Shown here piece by piece: positions 14,291-21,950 of a DNA stretch of 64,000 nt. The position numbers were made by a program, and so were the translations under genes. Within the stretch, counting starts at the first letter, position 1; each line of letters opens with the position of its first letter. Under the pieces are notes generated by a model. It was given only the letters and a program-made list of their open reading frames with translations, searched no databases and was not told the origin of the DNA. The stretch is taken from positions 434,001-498,000 of the forward strand of contig JANBVJ010000001.1 of the NCBI GenBank assembly GCA_024239055.1, written 5' to 3'. The stretch is from Patescibacteria group bacterium. GTDB lineage: Bacteria; Patescibacteria; Paceibacteria; Paceibacterales; UBA10102.

Positions 14291-15550
14291 TCATAATTTC
14301 ACCTGAGTGTCCAGTTCTTCCCTGACTACCTCCCTATCATCCCACGGAATCTTCTTGCCTCTAGCAACAGCAATTGAATCCTCTGAGCCCTTACCTGTAA
14401 TAATTACAACATCTCCTTTTGAGGCTAAAGAAAGAGCTTGGGCAATTGCCTTTCTTCTGTCTATTACTACAACTGCTTTTCCAGAAGCTCCTCCTGCAAC
14501 CTGCTGAATAATTTCCTCTGGATCTTCTCCATACGGATCCTCATTAGTAATAATAACCTTTTCGCAGTGAGTTGCCGCTATTCTTCCTAAAACCGGCCTC
14601 TTCCATTTATCCCTCCCGCCACCTGCCGCTCCAAGAACACAGATAAGTTTTCCCTGCGTATTCTCTCTAAGCGTTAGATATACTTTTTCAAGAGCTGCGG
14701 GTGTAAATGCATAATCTACAAAAACACGGAAGGGGGAGGAAACAACCTCTTCCATTCTTCCCGGAACCGACTCCATCTTTAAAAGCGCTGCTTTTGCATT
14801 CTTTAAAGAAACTCCGTGTACTATGGCTGTGGTAACAGCAGCCAAAGCATTTGAAACATTAAACTCTCCATGAAGAGATAATAAAAATTGAGTATTCTTA
14901 ATAGAGAATGAAAGTCCTTGCAAAGACATCTTAATATCATTAGCCTCCATCAACTCCCCTTTATCAAAAGTAGCTCTCTTTATGGTGTAGCCATACACCT
15001 TTTCTGCGGGAAACTGTAGGAAATAATCTGTATGCTTGTCATCCAAGTTAATAACATGAACTCTCTTGCCCACTTTAAATAGCTTTCCTTTCTCTGCCCT
15101 ATAATTCTCAAATGAGCCGTGCCGTTCAATATGTTCAGGAGATAGATTCGTAAAAACAATGGTATGAAAGTTAATAAACCTATGCCTATACTGCATAATG
15201 CCTTCTGATGTAACCTCCAGTACAACATGGGTAACTCCCTTATCTTTTGCTTTTTTTAAAAACTTCTGGATTGCAAAACGCCCTGGCATTGTCATCTTGT
15301 ATCTGTTCCTTTTCTCCTCTTCTCCAATCTGAAATCTAATGGAGGAGATAGAAGCTGATTTGATCCCAGCCTCTTGAAAGATACAGCTCAGCATCTCTAC
15401 CGTAGTAGACTTACCATTTGTCCCTGTAACCCCAATAACAGTAAGGTTTCTTGAAGGGAAACCATAGATAACAGCCGCAAAAAGCGCAAGCGTGAAATGA
15501 TACCAACTCAATATAAAAGATGGGGTGATTATTCTGAGAAAATTAATCAT
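14291..15550 (-). CDS. Membrane-anchored MurE-like Mur ligase
   Basis: The Mur ligase core is clear: V-T-G-T-N-G-K-S-T-T P-loop, F-T-N-L-S-P-E-H-I-E-R-H-G, and the carboxy-terminal domain with a G-K-G-S-E-D motif. MurE enzymes add the third amino acid to the peptidoglycan stem. The acceptor-recognition motif, D-N-P-R in diaminopimelate-type enzymes, is N-E-D-P-Y-G-E-D-P here, so the added residue cannot be assigned. From the ATG at 15550 the protein has 419 residues and an N-terminal hydrophobic helix (about 5-30) before the P-loop, unusual for MurE; it may be tethered to the membrane. The N-terminal UDP-MurNAc-binding domain is reduced. Confidence 0.8.
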   Translation of the reverse strand: MINFLRIITPSFILSWYHFTLALFAAVIYGFPSRNLTVIGVTGTNGKSTTVEMLSCIFQEAGIKSASISSIRFQIGEEEKRNRYKMTMPGRFAIQKFLKKAKDKGVTHVVLEVTSEGIMQYRHRFINFHTIVFTNLSPEHIERHGSFENYRAEKGKLFKVGKRVHVINLDDKHTDYFLQFPAEKVYGYTIKRATFDKGELMEANDIKMSLQGLSFSIKNTQFLLSLHGEFNVSNALAAVTTAIVHGVSLKNAKAALLKMESVPGRMEEVVSSPFRVFVDYAFTPAALEKVYLTLRENTQGKLICVLGAAGGGRDKWKRPVLGRIAATHCEKVIITNEDPYGEDPEEIIQQVAGGASGKAVVVIDRRKAIAQALSLASKGDVVIITGKGSEDSIAVARGKKIPWDDREVVREELDTQVKL

Positions 15551-15580
15551 ACATATGTACTGTATACTGAATTTAATGTA

Positions 15581-15626
15581 ATAAAAAGGGGCAGGGGCCT
15601 CGGTATAAATACCGAAACGCCTGCCC
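15581..15626 (-). terminator. Rho-independent terminator after the GC-rich gene (minus strand)
   Basis: Two-stage hairpin. The inner stem is CGGTAT/ATACCG (15601-15606 and 15609-15614) and the outer stem is GGGCAGG/CCTGCCC around 15588-15626. On the minus strand it is followed by a run of five T (complement of 15583-15587), which identifies the direction. Confidence 0.8.
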
Positions 15627-15689
15627 ATTGTTGAAAGTTTAAGGAATTACCCTCTTACTCTCTTCGGATCAACTCAGAACGTTGTTACG

Positions 15690-16433
15690 TTAGAACAGTC
15701 CCCGGATGATCCTTGCTGCGGCGGTGAGACTGGGTTTAGTGCCCGACGATAGTCGTCGATGCCATCTTTCTGTAGGCGAGGATTCGCCATCCCAATGTTG
15801 CCTGGCGGTTATTCGTCCGTGCTCGGTAGTGAGACTGAACGGCGGTCGCCGTCGTGAGTACCACACCGCGACGAACGTGGCGAGTGGCACCAGAGCGACC
15901 CATCCAAGTCCTGCTGTCTGTATACCTGTTAGGTCGTCGACCGTGTCGGCGTGTCTCGTCGAGAGAACGATGCTTTCGCTGTCAGTGTAGTTGAAGCCAA
16001 CGGCATCATCGGAACTCCGTGACGTAAAGTCGTGTTTCGTCGAAAAGGCGACTGCTTCGCTATCGGCAAAGCCAACGTCGTCATCGAGGAACCAGGTCGG
16101 AAGTCGTGACTCCTGTGTCCATGTGTCGTATGGAGTCAGAAAGGCGAACGTACCGTCGGAAGCGCCAACATCGACTTCAAATGTCGATGTCAAGCTGATG
16201 GGTTCGTCCATTGTCGTGATCAAGTCGCCGGGGCCGATCTGTTCAACCGGTCGCGAAAGATCGCTCTGGACTGAGAAAGCTACCGGGTCTGTGATGTCGA
16301 ATCCGGCCGTCTCCTGGTCGATAGAGAATGCCGTTTCCACAGGCGGATCGCTTCCGGAAGTCATCCAGCCGACAGCCACAACAAGCAATGCAAGTATTAC
16401 AAGTGAGGCTATTAATTTCGCAGAGAGTTTCAT
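15690..16433 (-). CDS. GC-rich surface protein with four short repeats, likely horizontally acquired
   Basis: 247 residues from the ATG at 16433. A signal-anchor helix is at 4-22, a second membrane helix at about 175-192 followed by R-R-R, and a basic 50-residue tail. Between the helices lie four imperfect repeats of the form G-F-x-x-x-D-x-x-x-F-S-x-x-x-D at about 43-58, 88-103, 119-135 and 144-161. No family is recognised. The gene is far richer in G+C than its neighbours (many GTCG and CGAC steps, proline and alanine codons ending in C or G), with sharp edges near 15690 and 16430. Codon style resembles a high-GC genome, for example a haloarchaeon. It has its own terminator. An assembly artefact should be considered, although the upstream and downstream joins look natural. 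Confidence 0.6.
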   Translation of the reverse strand: MKLSAKLIASLVILALLVVAVGWMTSGSDPPVETAFSIDQETAGFDITDPVAFSVQSDLSRPVEQIGPGDLITTMDEPISLTSTFEVDVGASDGTFAFLTPYDTWTQESRLPTWFLDDDVGFADSEAVAFSTKHDFTSRSSDDAVGFNYTDSESIVLSTRHADTVDDLTGIQTAGLGWVALVPLATFVAVWYSRRRPPFSLTTEHGRITARQHWDGESSPTERWHRRLSSGTKPSLTAAARIIRGLF

Positions 16434-16590
16434 CTCTGCACCAATCCCTTCTTCCTCACTAAATTGTAAGGAACTAGTGTATGCATACACCAAAACAGGT
16501 GTTACATAAAATATATAAAGAAACAGGATTTCTGTCAAGCAATTACTCCCCAAAACATAATTCCTGGTTCTATTACACCTTTCTTAAATA

Positions 16591-16599
16591 TGGTATAAT
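16591..16599 (+). promoter_or_regulatory. Extended -10 promoter of uvrB
   Basis: TGGTATAAT, preceded by TA, is a perfect extended -10. Only 12 bases separate it from the uvrB ATG at 16612, so the expected leader is about 6 bases. No good -35 is visible. The same 11-mer TATGGTATAAT recurs at two other starts in the window. Confidence 0.65.
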
Positions 16600-16611
16600 A
16601 ATCTGTTCAGT

Positions 16612-18639
16612 ATGGATTTTAAACTTAAATCAAAGCTAACGCCTACAGGTGATCAACCTAAGGCAATAAAAGAGCTTGTAAAGAATGTAAAATCTGGAAT
16701 TCCCCGCCAGACGCTTTTGGGTGTTACGGGATCAGGAAAGACCTTTACTATGTCCAATGTAATAGCTCAGACACAAAAACCTACACTTATTATCTCTCCA
16801 AACAAGACACTGGCTGCACAATTATATCAAGAATTTAAGGAATTCTTTCCTAATAACGCAGTACACTACTTTGTCTCATACTACGACTATTACCAGCCTG
16901 AGGCCTATATTCCCCAATCAGACACATATATTGAGAAAGATGCAAAGATTAACGAAACACTAGACCGATTACGACATGAAGCTGCTCAAGACGTACTTTC
17001 CCAAAAAGATGTCATTGTTATAGCCTCAGTTTCCTGTATCTACAATATTGGCTCGCCTGAAGAGTACCAATCAGCCACTCTGCATATAAAAGAAGGGCAG
17101 GAGATATCAAGAAGAGATTTTCTATCCAATCTTACATCCCTTCAGTACGTACGAAATGATATTGATTTTAAGCCCGGAACTTTTAGAGTCAGGGGAGATA
17201 TTGTTGAGATATTCGTGGTTACGGGAAAAGAAATTGTAAGAGTAGAGTTTTCTTCAAACACTATATATGAGATCTCCACCACCACAGATACCCTTACTCC
17301 CTCCTACAAAAAATATGTAGGTATGTATAACCTCTATCCGGCAAAGTTTTGGATTACCTCAGAAGAAAAGCAAAAGATTGCTCTTCGCAATATTAAAACA
17401 GAGTTAAGTGAACGTGTAGCTAAACTCAAAAAAGCAGGGAAGAACTTGGAAGCTGAGCGTCTAACGCAAAGAACTAATTATGATATTGAGATGATTGAAG
17501 AATCAGGATACTGCCATGGAATTGAAAACTACTCAAGTCATATGGAATTTAGAAAACCTGGAGAACCTCCATTTAGCTTGGTAGATTACTTTGGTAAAGA
17601 TTCCTTAATCTTTATTGATGAAAGCCATCTTACGCTTCCGCAGATAAGGGCGATGTCAGCTGGGGATAGAGCAAGAAAGCAGTCTCTTATTAACTTTGGG
17701 TTCCGACTGCCATCTGCCGTAGATAACAGGCCCTTAACCATAAATGAGTTCTTTAAACGTGCTCCACAAATTATATATGTTTCAGCCACTCCAGGAGAGC
17801 TGGAAGAGGAAGAGTCAAAGTCTCATGTGGCCCAGCAGCTTATTCGTCCAACAGGACTGCTGGAGCCATCTATTAAGATTCGTCCAACAGATAGTCAGAT
17901 ACAAGACTTGATAAAAGAAATTAAAAAGTCCGTAGTTAAAAAAGAACGAACATTGGTAATTACATTAACAAAGAGATTATCTGAAGATATTACAGAATAC
18001 TTAACAAATGAGGGTATTAATGTTCAGTGGCTCCACTCTGAGATAAAAACATTGGAGCGCCCTGTTATATTGGAGGATTTTCGTCGTGGCACATATGATG
18101 TTCTTGTTGGTATTAACCTTCTGCGAGAAGGTTTGGATCTTCCAGAAGTTGCGTTAATAGCCATATTGGATGCCGATAAAGAAGGTTTTCTGCGCAACGA
18201 AACAACCTTAATTCAAACTATGGGAAGAGCAGCTCGTCATATAAATGGAAGGGTTATTCTATATGCTGATTCAATTACAGGATCAATGCGATCAGCAATG
18301 AAAGAAGTAACCAGAAGGCGAAAAATACAGGAAGATTATAATAAAAAACATAATATTACACCCTCTCCTATTACAAAAGAAATAACATCCTGGTCGCTCA
18401 CCTCAAAAGAAGAAATCGTGACTACAGAATGGGGAGAGGTGCAAGATAAAAAGGCGCTGGAAAAAGAGATGCGGCAAGCTGCCTCAAACTTGGATTTTGA
18501 GCGTGCCACTATTCTGCGAGACTTGATTAAAAATATTAAAGATGATACAACTGTGGAGTATGGCAATAACAAGTTCAGCAAAAAAGGCTCTCCGCCAGTC
18601 AGAAAGACGAAGAGTACACAACTTAAGAATCAAGCGTAA
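16612..18639 (+). CDS. uvrB: Excinuclease ABC subunit B
   Basis: Damage-verification helicase of nucleotide excision repair. The order of motifs is standard: Walker A G-V-T-G-S-G-K-T-F-T near residues 39-48, the beta-hairpin Y-Y-D-Y-Y-Q-P-E-A-Y-I-P near 95-106, I-D-E-S-H (Walker B), Y-V-S-A-T-P-G near 393-399, the helicase motif H-S-E-I-K-T-L-E-R, and Q-T-M-G-R-A-A-R-H. A UVR domain is at about 620-650. The protein is 675 residues, normal size. The final 27 codons overlap rpsT in another frame. uvrA and uvrC are not in this window. Confidence 0.97.
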   Translation: MDFKLKSKLTPTGDQPKAIKELVKNVKSGIPRQTLLGVTGSGKTFTMSNVIAQTQKPTLIISPNKTLAAQLYQEFKEFFPNNAVHYFVSYYDYYQPEAYIPQSDTYIEKDAKINETLDRLRHEAAQDVLSQKDVIVIASVSCIYNIGSPEEYQSATLHIKEGQEISRRDFLSNLTSLQYVRNDIDFKPGTFRVRGDIVEIFVVTGKEIVRVEFSSNTIYEISTTTDTLTPSYKKYVGMYNLYPAKFWITSEEKQKIALRNIKTELSERVAKLKKAGKNLEAERLTQRTNYDIEMIEESGYCHGIENYSSHMEFRKPGEPPFSLVDYFGKDSLIFIDESHLTLPQIRAMSAGDRARKQSLINFGFRLPSAVDNRPLTINEFFKRAPQIIYVSATPGELEEEESKSHVAQQLIRPTGLLEPSIKIRPTDSQIQDLIKEIKKSVVKKERTLVITLTKRLSEDITEYLTNEGINVQWLHSEIKTLERPVILEDFRRGTYDVLVGINLLREGLDLPEVALIAILDADKEGFLRNETTLIQTMGRAARHINGRVILYADSITGSMRSAMKEVTRRRKIQEDYNKKHNITPSPITKEITSWSLTSKEEIVTTEWGEVQDKKALEKEMRQAASNLDFERATILRDLIKNIKDDTTVEYGNNKFSKKGSPPVRKTKSTQLKNQA

Positions 18640-18823
18640 TCTCAGGGACCTCATAAAAGAACTCCGTGGTTTTGTTACAGACAATCAGATAGAAAAAGCA
18701 AAAGAACTTCTTCCTAAAGCCCAGAAAGCCTTAGATAAGGCTGCCAAGACAGGCATTCTTAAAACAAACACAGTTCGCAGAATGAAATCTAGTCTGGCAA
18801 AAGCAGTAAATCCAAAGACATAA
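18560..18823 (+). CDS. rpsT: 30S ribosomal protein S20
   Basis: 88 residues, helical, starting MAITSSAKKALRQSERRRVHN, the standard S20 N-terminus (S-A-K-K-A-x-R-Q-S-x-R-R-R-x-x-N). The ATG at 18560 is chosen because upstream codons add residues absent from the family. The first 80 bases overlap the 3' end of uvrB in a different frame. A terminator follows. Confidence 0.93.
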   Translation: MAITSSAKKALRQSERRRVHNLRIKRNLRDLIKELRGFVTDNQIEKAKELLPKAQKALDKAAKTGILKTNTVRRMKSSLAKAVNPKT

Positions 18824-18829
18824 CAAAAG

Positions 18830-18852
18830 AACAGCCCAATGGGTTGTTTTTT
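18830..18852 (+). terminator. Terminator after rpsT
   Basis: AACAGCCC (18830-18837) pairs with GGGTTGTT (18841-18848) through a 3-base loop with one G-T pair, followed by four further T. It separates rpsT from the convergent holA. Confidence 0.82.
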
Positions 18853-18854
18853 GC

Positions 18855-19781
18855 TTAGAGAGATAATAGAAGAGATTGGAGGGCCGACTCCATATCAGCT
18901 CTTCCGGTCTTTAGAGACAAGTCCACCTGAAAGATCTTCTCGTGAATCTCTTGCAATTCATCTTTTTTGAATGAACGCGCTAAAGATGAACACTTTCTCG
19001 CCACAAATGGATGTAGCCCTGACTGCCTTGGAATCGAACCATAAGGAACTTTTCTTGCCTCCATATCCTTTACTATGAGAATGTTACGAAACTGATAAGC
19101 AATCATGGATAGAAGATGCATAGGAGAATCCCCCTGATCTAAATGGCGAGCAATTAGCTCAAGTGAGCGCTTTTTATTACGAGCTGCAATAGCATCAATA
19201 GTCGGAAATATCTCAACAGACAGCTTTGAGTTTCTTAACTGAATTAAATCTTCTTTTCCTGCCTTTTTTGAATCAGCGGTAAATGCCGCCACCTTTGCAA
19301 TCTCGTTTGTACACTCCCACAAGTTATCTCCTAATTCCTGAGCCAAACTACCAACAAGTTCTGCTGTAGGCTGAATACTAAAACTAGCAAACTCAGCTAA
19401 TATCCAATCACGAAGTTTCTGTCCTTTTAAACTCTCAAACTCTTCTATATCAGCTGTGCGCTTTAAAAATTTTACCAAAGAGTTTTTGGAATCCACCTTG
19501 CCTGCTTCAAAAAAAATAATAGTATGCTCTGTTTTTTTGAGAATATCTTTTAACTCAACTAGTTTTTCAGAAAGCTCATTGTTTTGCAATGAATCTTTTA
19601 AGACAAGTATCTTTAAGGCATGGAACAGGTCTTGGGATAAAAGCTCTGCCTGAATTGTATCAATATTTACATTCTCACAATCAAAAACACGGGTCTCAAT
19701 ATTATCTGACTGAGTTTGTATAATCTCTTTTAATCGGCGATGAGACCTTAAAGTATCGGGTCCGTAGATGAACACGAGCAT
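18855..19781 (-). CDS. holA: DNA polymerase III subunit delta
   Basis: Clamp-loader wrench subunit. The 308 residues show the HolA order: M-L-V-F-I-Y-G-P-D-T-L-R at the N-terminus, an acidic L-K-G-Q-K-L-R-D-W-I segment after the first domain, L-G-D-N-L-W-E-C-T-N-E-I-A-K, then a C-terminal helical collar with A-x-H-L-D-Q-G-D-S-P-M-H-L-L-S-M-I-A-Y-Q-F-R and K-T-G-R-A-D. It has no intact Walker A, as expected for delta. Confidence 0.92.
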   Translation of the reverse strand: MLVFIYGPDTLRSHRRLKEIIQTQSDNIETRVFDCENVNIDTIQAELLSQDLFHALKILVLKDSLQNNELSEKLVELKDILKKTEHTIIFFEAGKVDSKNSLVKFLKRTADIEEFESLKGQKLRDWILAEFASFSIQPTAELVGSLAQELGDNLWECTNEIAKVAAFTADSKKAGKEDLIQLRNSKLSVEIFPTIDAIAARNKKRSLELIARHLDQGDSPMHLLSMIAYQFRNILIVKDMEARKVPYGSIPRQSGLHPFVARKCSSLARSFKKDELQEIHEKIFQVDLSLKTGRADMESALQSLLLSL

Positions 19782-19804
19782 AATAGATACTCTCTTTAAA
19801 AGAA

Positions 19805-20170
19805 TTAGGCGAGAATACTTTTTATCTTCTCAATGATTTCTCCTGGAGTAAAGTGGGCTTTGATAAGAAAACCCTTTGCCCCTAATTTCATTCCTTTCTC
19901 AATATCCTCTTTCTGCCCCAGATTAGAAAGGATAAGAACAGGTATAGAAGATAGAGTCTCATCCTCTTTTAACTGACGCAAAACCTCAAAACCATCAATT
20001 CCAGGTAAGATAAGATCCAGCAGAATAATATCTGGCTTTTCAGCTTTTGCCTGCTTTACACCCTCCTCTCCATCTACGGCTTCTGCAATATCATATCCGC
20101 CCTGGTCCAATTTTTGGACAATCAGCTCGCGAAGAAATGTATCGTCTTCAATAACAAGAACTTTTGCCAT
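19805..20170 (-). CDS. Single-domain response regulator (CheY-like)
   Basis: 121 residues, receiver domain only. The acidic pair is E8-D9-D10, the phosphoacceptor is D52 (L-L-D-L-I-L-P-G), the switch residue is S82, and K104 is in F-L-I-K. No DNA-binding output domain is attached, so it must act by protein contact. It lies directly downstream of the histidine kinase, its likely partner. Confidence 0.92.
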   Translation of the reverse strand: MAKVLVIEDDTFLRELIVQKLDQGGYDIAEAVDGEEGVKQAKAEKPDIILLDLILPGIDGFEVLRQLKEDETLSSIPVLILSNLGQKEDIEKGMKLGAKGFLIKAHFTPGEIIEKIKSILA

Positions 20171-20205
20171 ACTTTATTTTACCTCTTTTATATATCTCAA
20201 ACAAG

Positions 20206-21384
20206 TTAAAACTTCTTTAAAAACTCTCCCACCTCTTCCTTCACCGGAAGAGTAATGGTGAATGTCGTGCCCTTCTGTGCCGTTGAGATAAAGTCAACCT
20301 TTCCATCATGCGCCTCCACAATATTCTTTACTAAATACAGCCCGAGTCCTGAGCCCTCAGTATCCACGGTTTGGGCATTTGTCGCACGAAAGAACTTACC
20401 AAAGACACGGTTCTGCTGAGCTTTGGGAATTCCCATGCCAGAATCCTGAACAGAAACTTTTACTTCTTTTGAAGAACCTACCACTGAAACCGTAACCGTT
20501 CCTTTTCTAGGAGTATACTTTATTGCATTATCTATAAGATTCTGAATAGCAAGAGAAATCTTTTCCTTGTCAATCAATACACGTGGGAGCTTGCGCAGGG
20601 GTTTTTGAACTTTAAAAACAATATCCTTTCTTTTTGCGAGTTCAATATAATCTTTTACAACAACATTCACAACATCTGTAATATGGGAAAGGACTGGCTG
20701 ATATAAGTATCTTCCCTCCTCAATTTTCGTAACATTCAGAAGATCATTAATAAGATCTATCATGCGTTCGTTTGAGTTATAGGCCTTCTCTAGCATATCT
20801 TTCTGCTTGGCTTCAAGCTCACCCACATCGCCCTCTGAAAGCGCTCGAAGTATCCATTTAATCGCAGAAAGTGGTGTACGAAGCTGATGGGCGGTCAGAG
20901 ATACAAACTCTGTCTTTAAACGCTCTATCTCTTTTTCCCGAGTAATATCATGGAAGATAACCATAATACCCATAGGAGTTCTACCCAAACGAATCTGAAT
21001 TTTTGTGAGTTCAGCAACAAAGGTCTCTTGAATCAACACCTCCCGACGAAATACATCTTCTTTCTCATTTAATATCTTTAAGGAAGCCATCATGGTGGGA
21101 AACCGAACGAGCTCTTCTTTAGTTAAACCCAAAGCGTCTTCTGCCTGTATGCCGAATATCTTCTCTGCATGAGGATTTATAACGTCCAAGCGCCCATTTG
21201 GATTAAATACCAGCAACCCGTCGGAAAAATTTGTAATAATAGTCTGAATCTTATTTCTTTCCGCTTCAGCATCCCTTCTCGCCTCTTCTGTATCCTCAAG
21301 CATGTTGAGCAAGGCAGCCCGCATTTCCTCTAATCGTTGAGTGCGGGCAATAATACTTCTTGTTGTTCTTGTTTCTTTCTCCAT
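20206..21384 (-). CDS. PAS-containing histidine kinase, soluble half
   Basis: 392 residues. A coiled-coil start (1-45) leads to a PAS domain at about 46-150, then the H-box (T-A-H-Q-L-R-T-P-L-S-A-I-K-W), dimerisation helices, and an ATPase domain with N-L-I-D-N-A-I-K-Y-T (N box), D-S-G-M-G-I-P (G1) and G-S-G-L-G-L-Y-L-V-K (G2). It has no membrane segment of its own. The neighbouring gene encodes membrane helices, HAMP and coiled coil, and the two genes join by TAATG, so together they look like one sensor kinase split into two polypeptides. Confidence 0.9.
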   Translation of the reverse strand: MEKETRTTRSIIARTQRLEEMRAALLNMLEDTEEARRDAEAERNKIQTIITNFSDGLLVFNPNGRLDVINPHAEKIFGIQAEDALGLTKEELVRFPTMMASLKILNEKEDVFRREVLIQETFVAELTKIQIRLGRTPMGIMVIFHDITREKEIERLKTEFVSLTAHQLRTPLSAIKWILRALSEGDVGELEAKQKDMLEKAYNSNERMIDLINDLLNVTKIEEGRYLYQPVLSHITDVVNVVVKDYIELAKRKDIVFKVQKPLRKLPRVLIDKEKISLAIQNLIDNAIKYTPRKGTVTVSVVGSSKEVKVSVQDSGMGIPKAQQNRVFGKFFRATNAQTVDTEGSGLGLYLVKNIVEAHDGKVDFISTAQKGTTFTITLPVKEEVGEFLKKF

Positions 21385-21950
21385 TATACCGTTGCCTTTT
21401 TTAGGTATTGCTGAAGCTCCTCAATCTCTTTTTTCAACTCTATCATTTTTAACTCTCTGCCTACTGAAAGATGTTGGAAGCGCTCGAGTTCTTTTATTTT
21501 TTCCTCAAGTTCTTTGGTACGCTCCTCCACCCTATCCTCTAATGTTTCTGTAAGTTCACGCAACTCCTTAGTACGTTCCTCAACAGTATCTTCTAACCCA
21601 TCTTTTGCTTTTTCAACCTCGCCTCTGGCTCTCTGAATACGGGCCACCATAATATTAACTGTCTTTGCTACTTCGCGCAGTTCTGCAGGAAATGGTCTGT
21701 CTAAATCCACACGGGTTGCAAAATTCCCCTTTCCTACCTCCCGCAAGATATCCTGAATATGGGATAAAGAAGGTAAAATACCCCTTGTAATAAGAAAGAG
21801 CAGAGTAAACACAGCTATAATGTTTACCAATGCAACCAAAAGGAGAGGGGCTGTTTCCTCCTTATCAATTGCAAAATACAGAGCAACCAAAGACGCTAAA
21901 AATAACAATGCTCCGATTATAGAAACAAAAACTTTGAGAGAGATTCGCAT
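21384..21950 (-). CDS. Membrane HAMP-domain coiled-coil protein (sensor half)
   Basis: 188 residues: two membrane helices (about 7-28 and 34-58), a HAMP domain (about 58-112, G-I-L-P-S-L..G-N-F-A-T-R-V-D), then a long coiled coil with two V-E-E-R-T-K-E-L repeats. No large extracytoplasmic sensor domain. It starts within the stop of polA (TAATG) and its stop overlaps the kinase start in the same manner. I infer it forms the membrane part of the kinase encoded next. Confidence 0.85.
   Translation of the reverse strand: MRISLKVFVSIIGALLFLASLVALYFAIDKEETAPLLLVALVNIIAVFTLLFLITRGILPSLSHIQDILREVGKGNFATRVDLDRPFPAELREVAKTVNIMVARIQRARGEVEKAKDGLEDTVEERTKELRELTETLEDRVEERTKELEEKIKELERFQHLSVGRELKMIELKKEIEELQQYLKKATV

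Noticed and set aside
15991..16509. 172-codon plus-strand open frame opposite the GC-rich gene
   Set aside because: High GC lengthens chance frames. The minus-strand frame has a signal helix, a second membrane helix, repeats and a properly oriented terminator.
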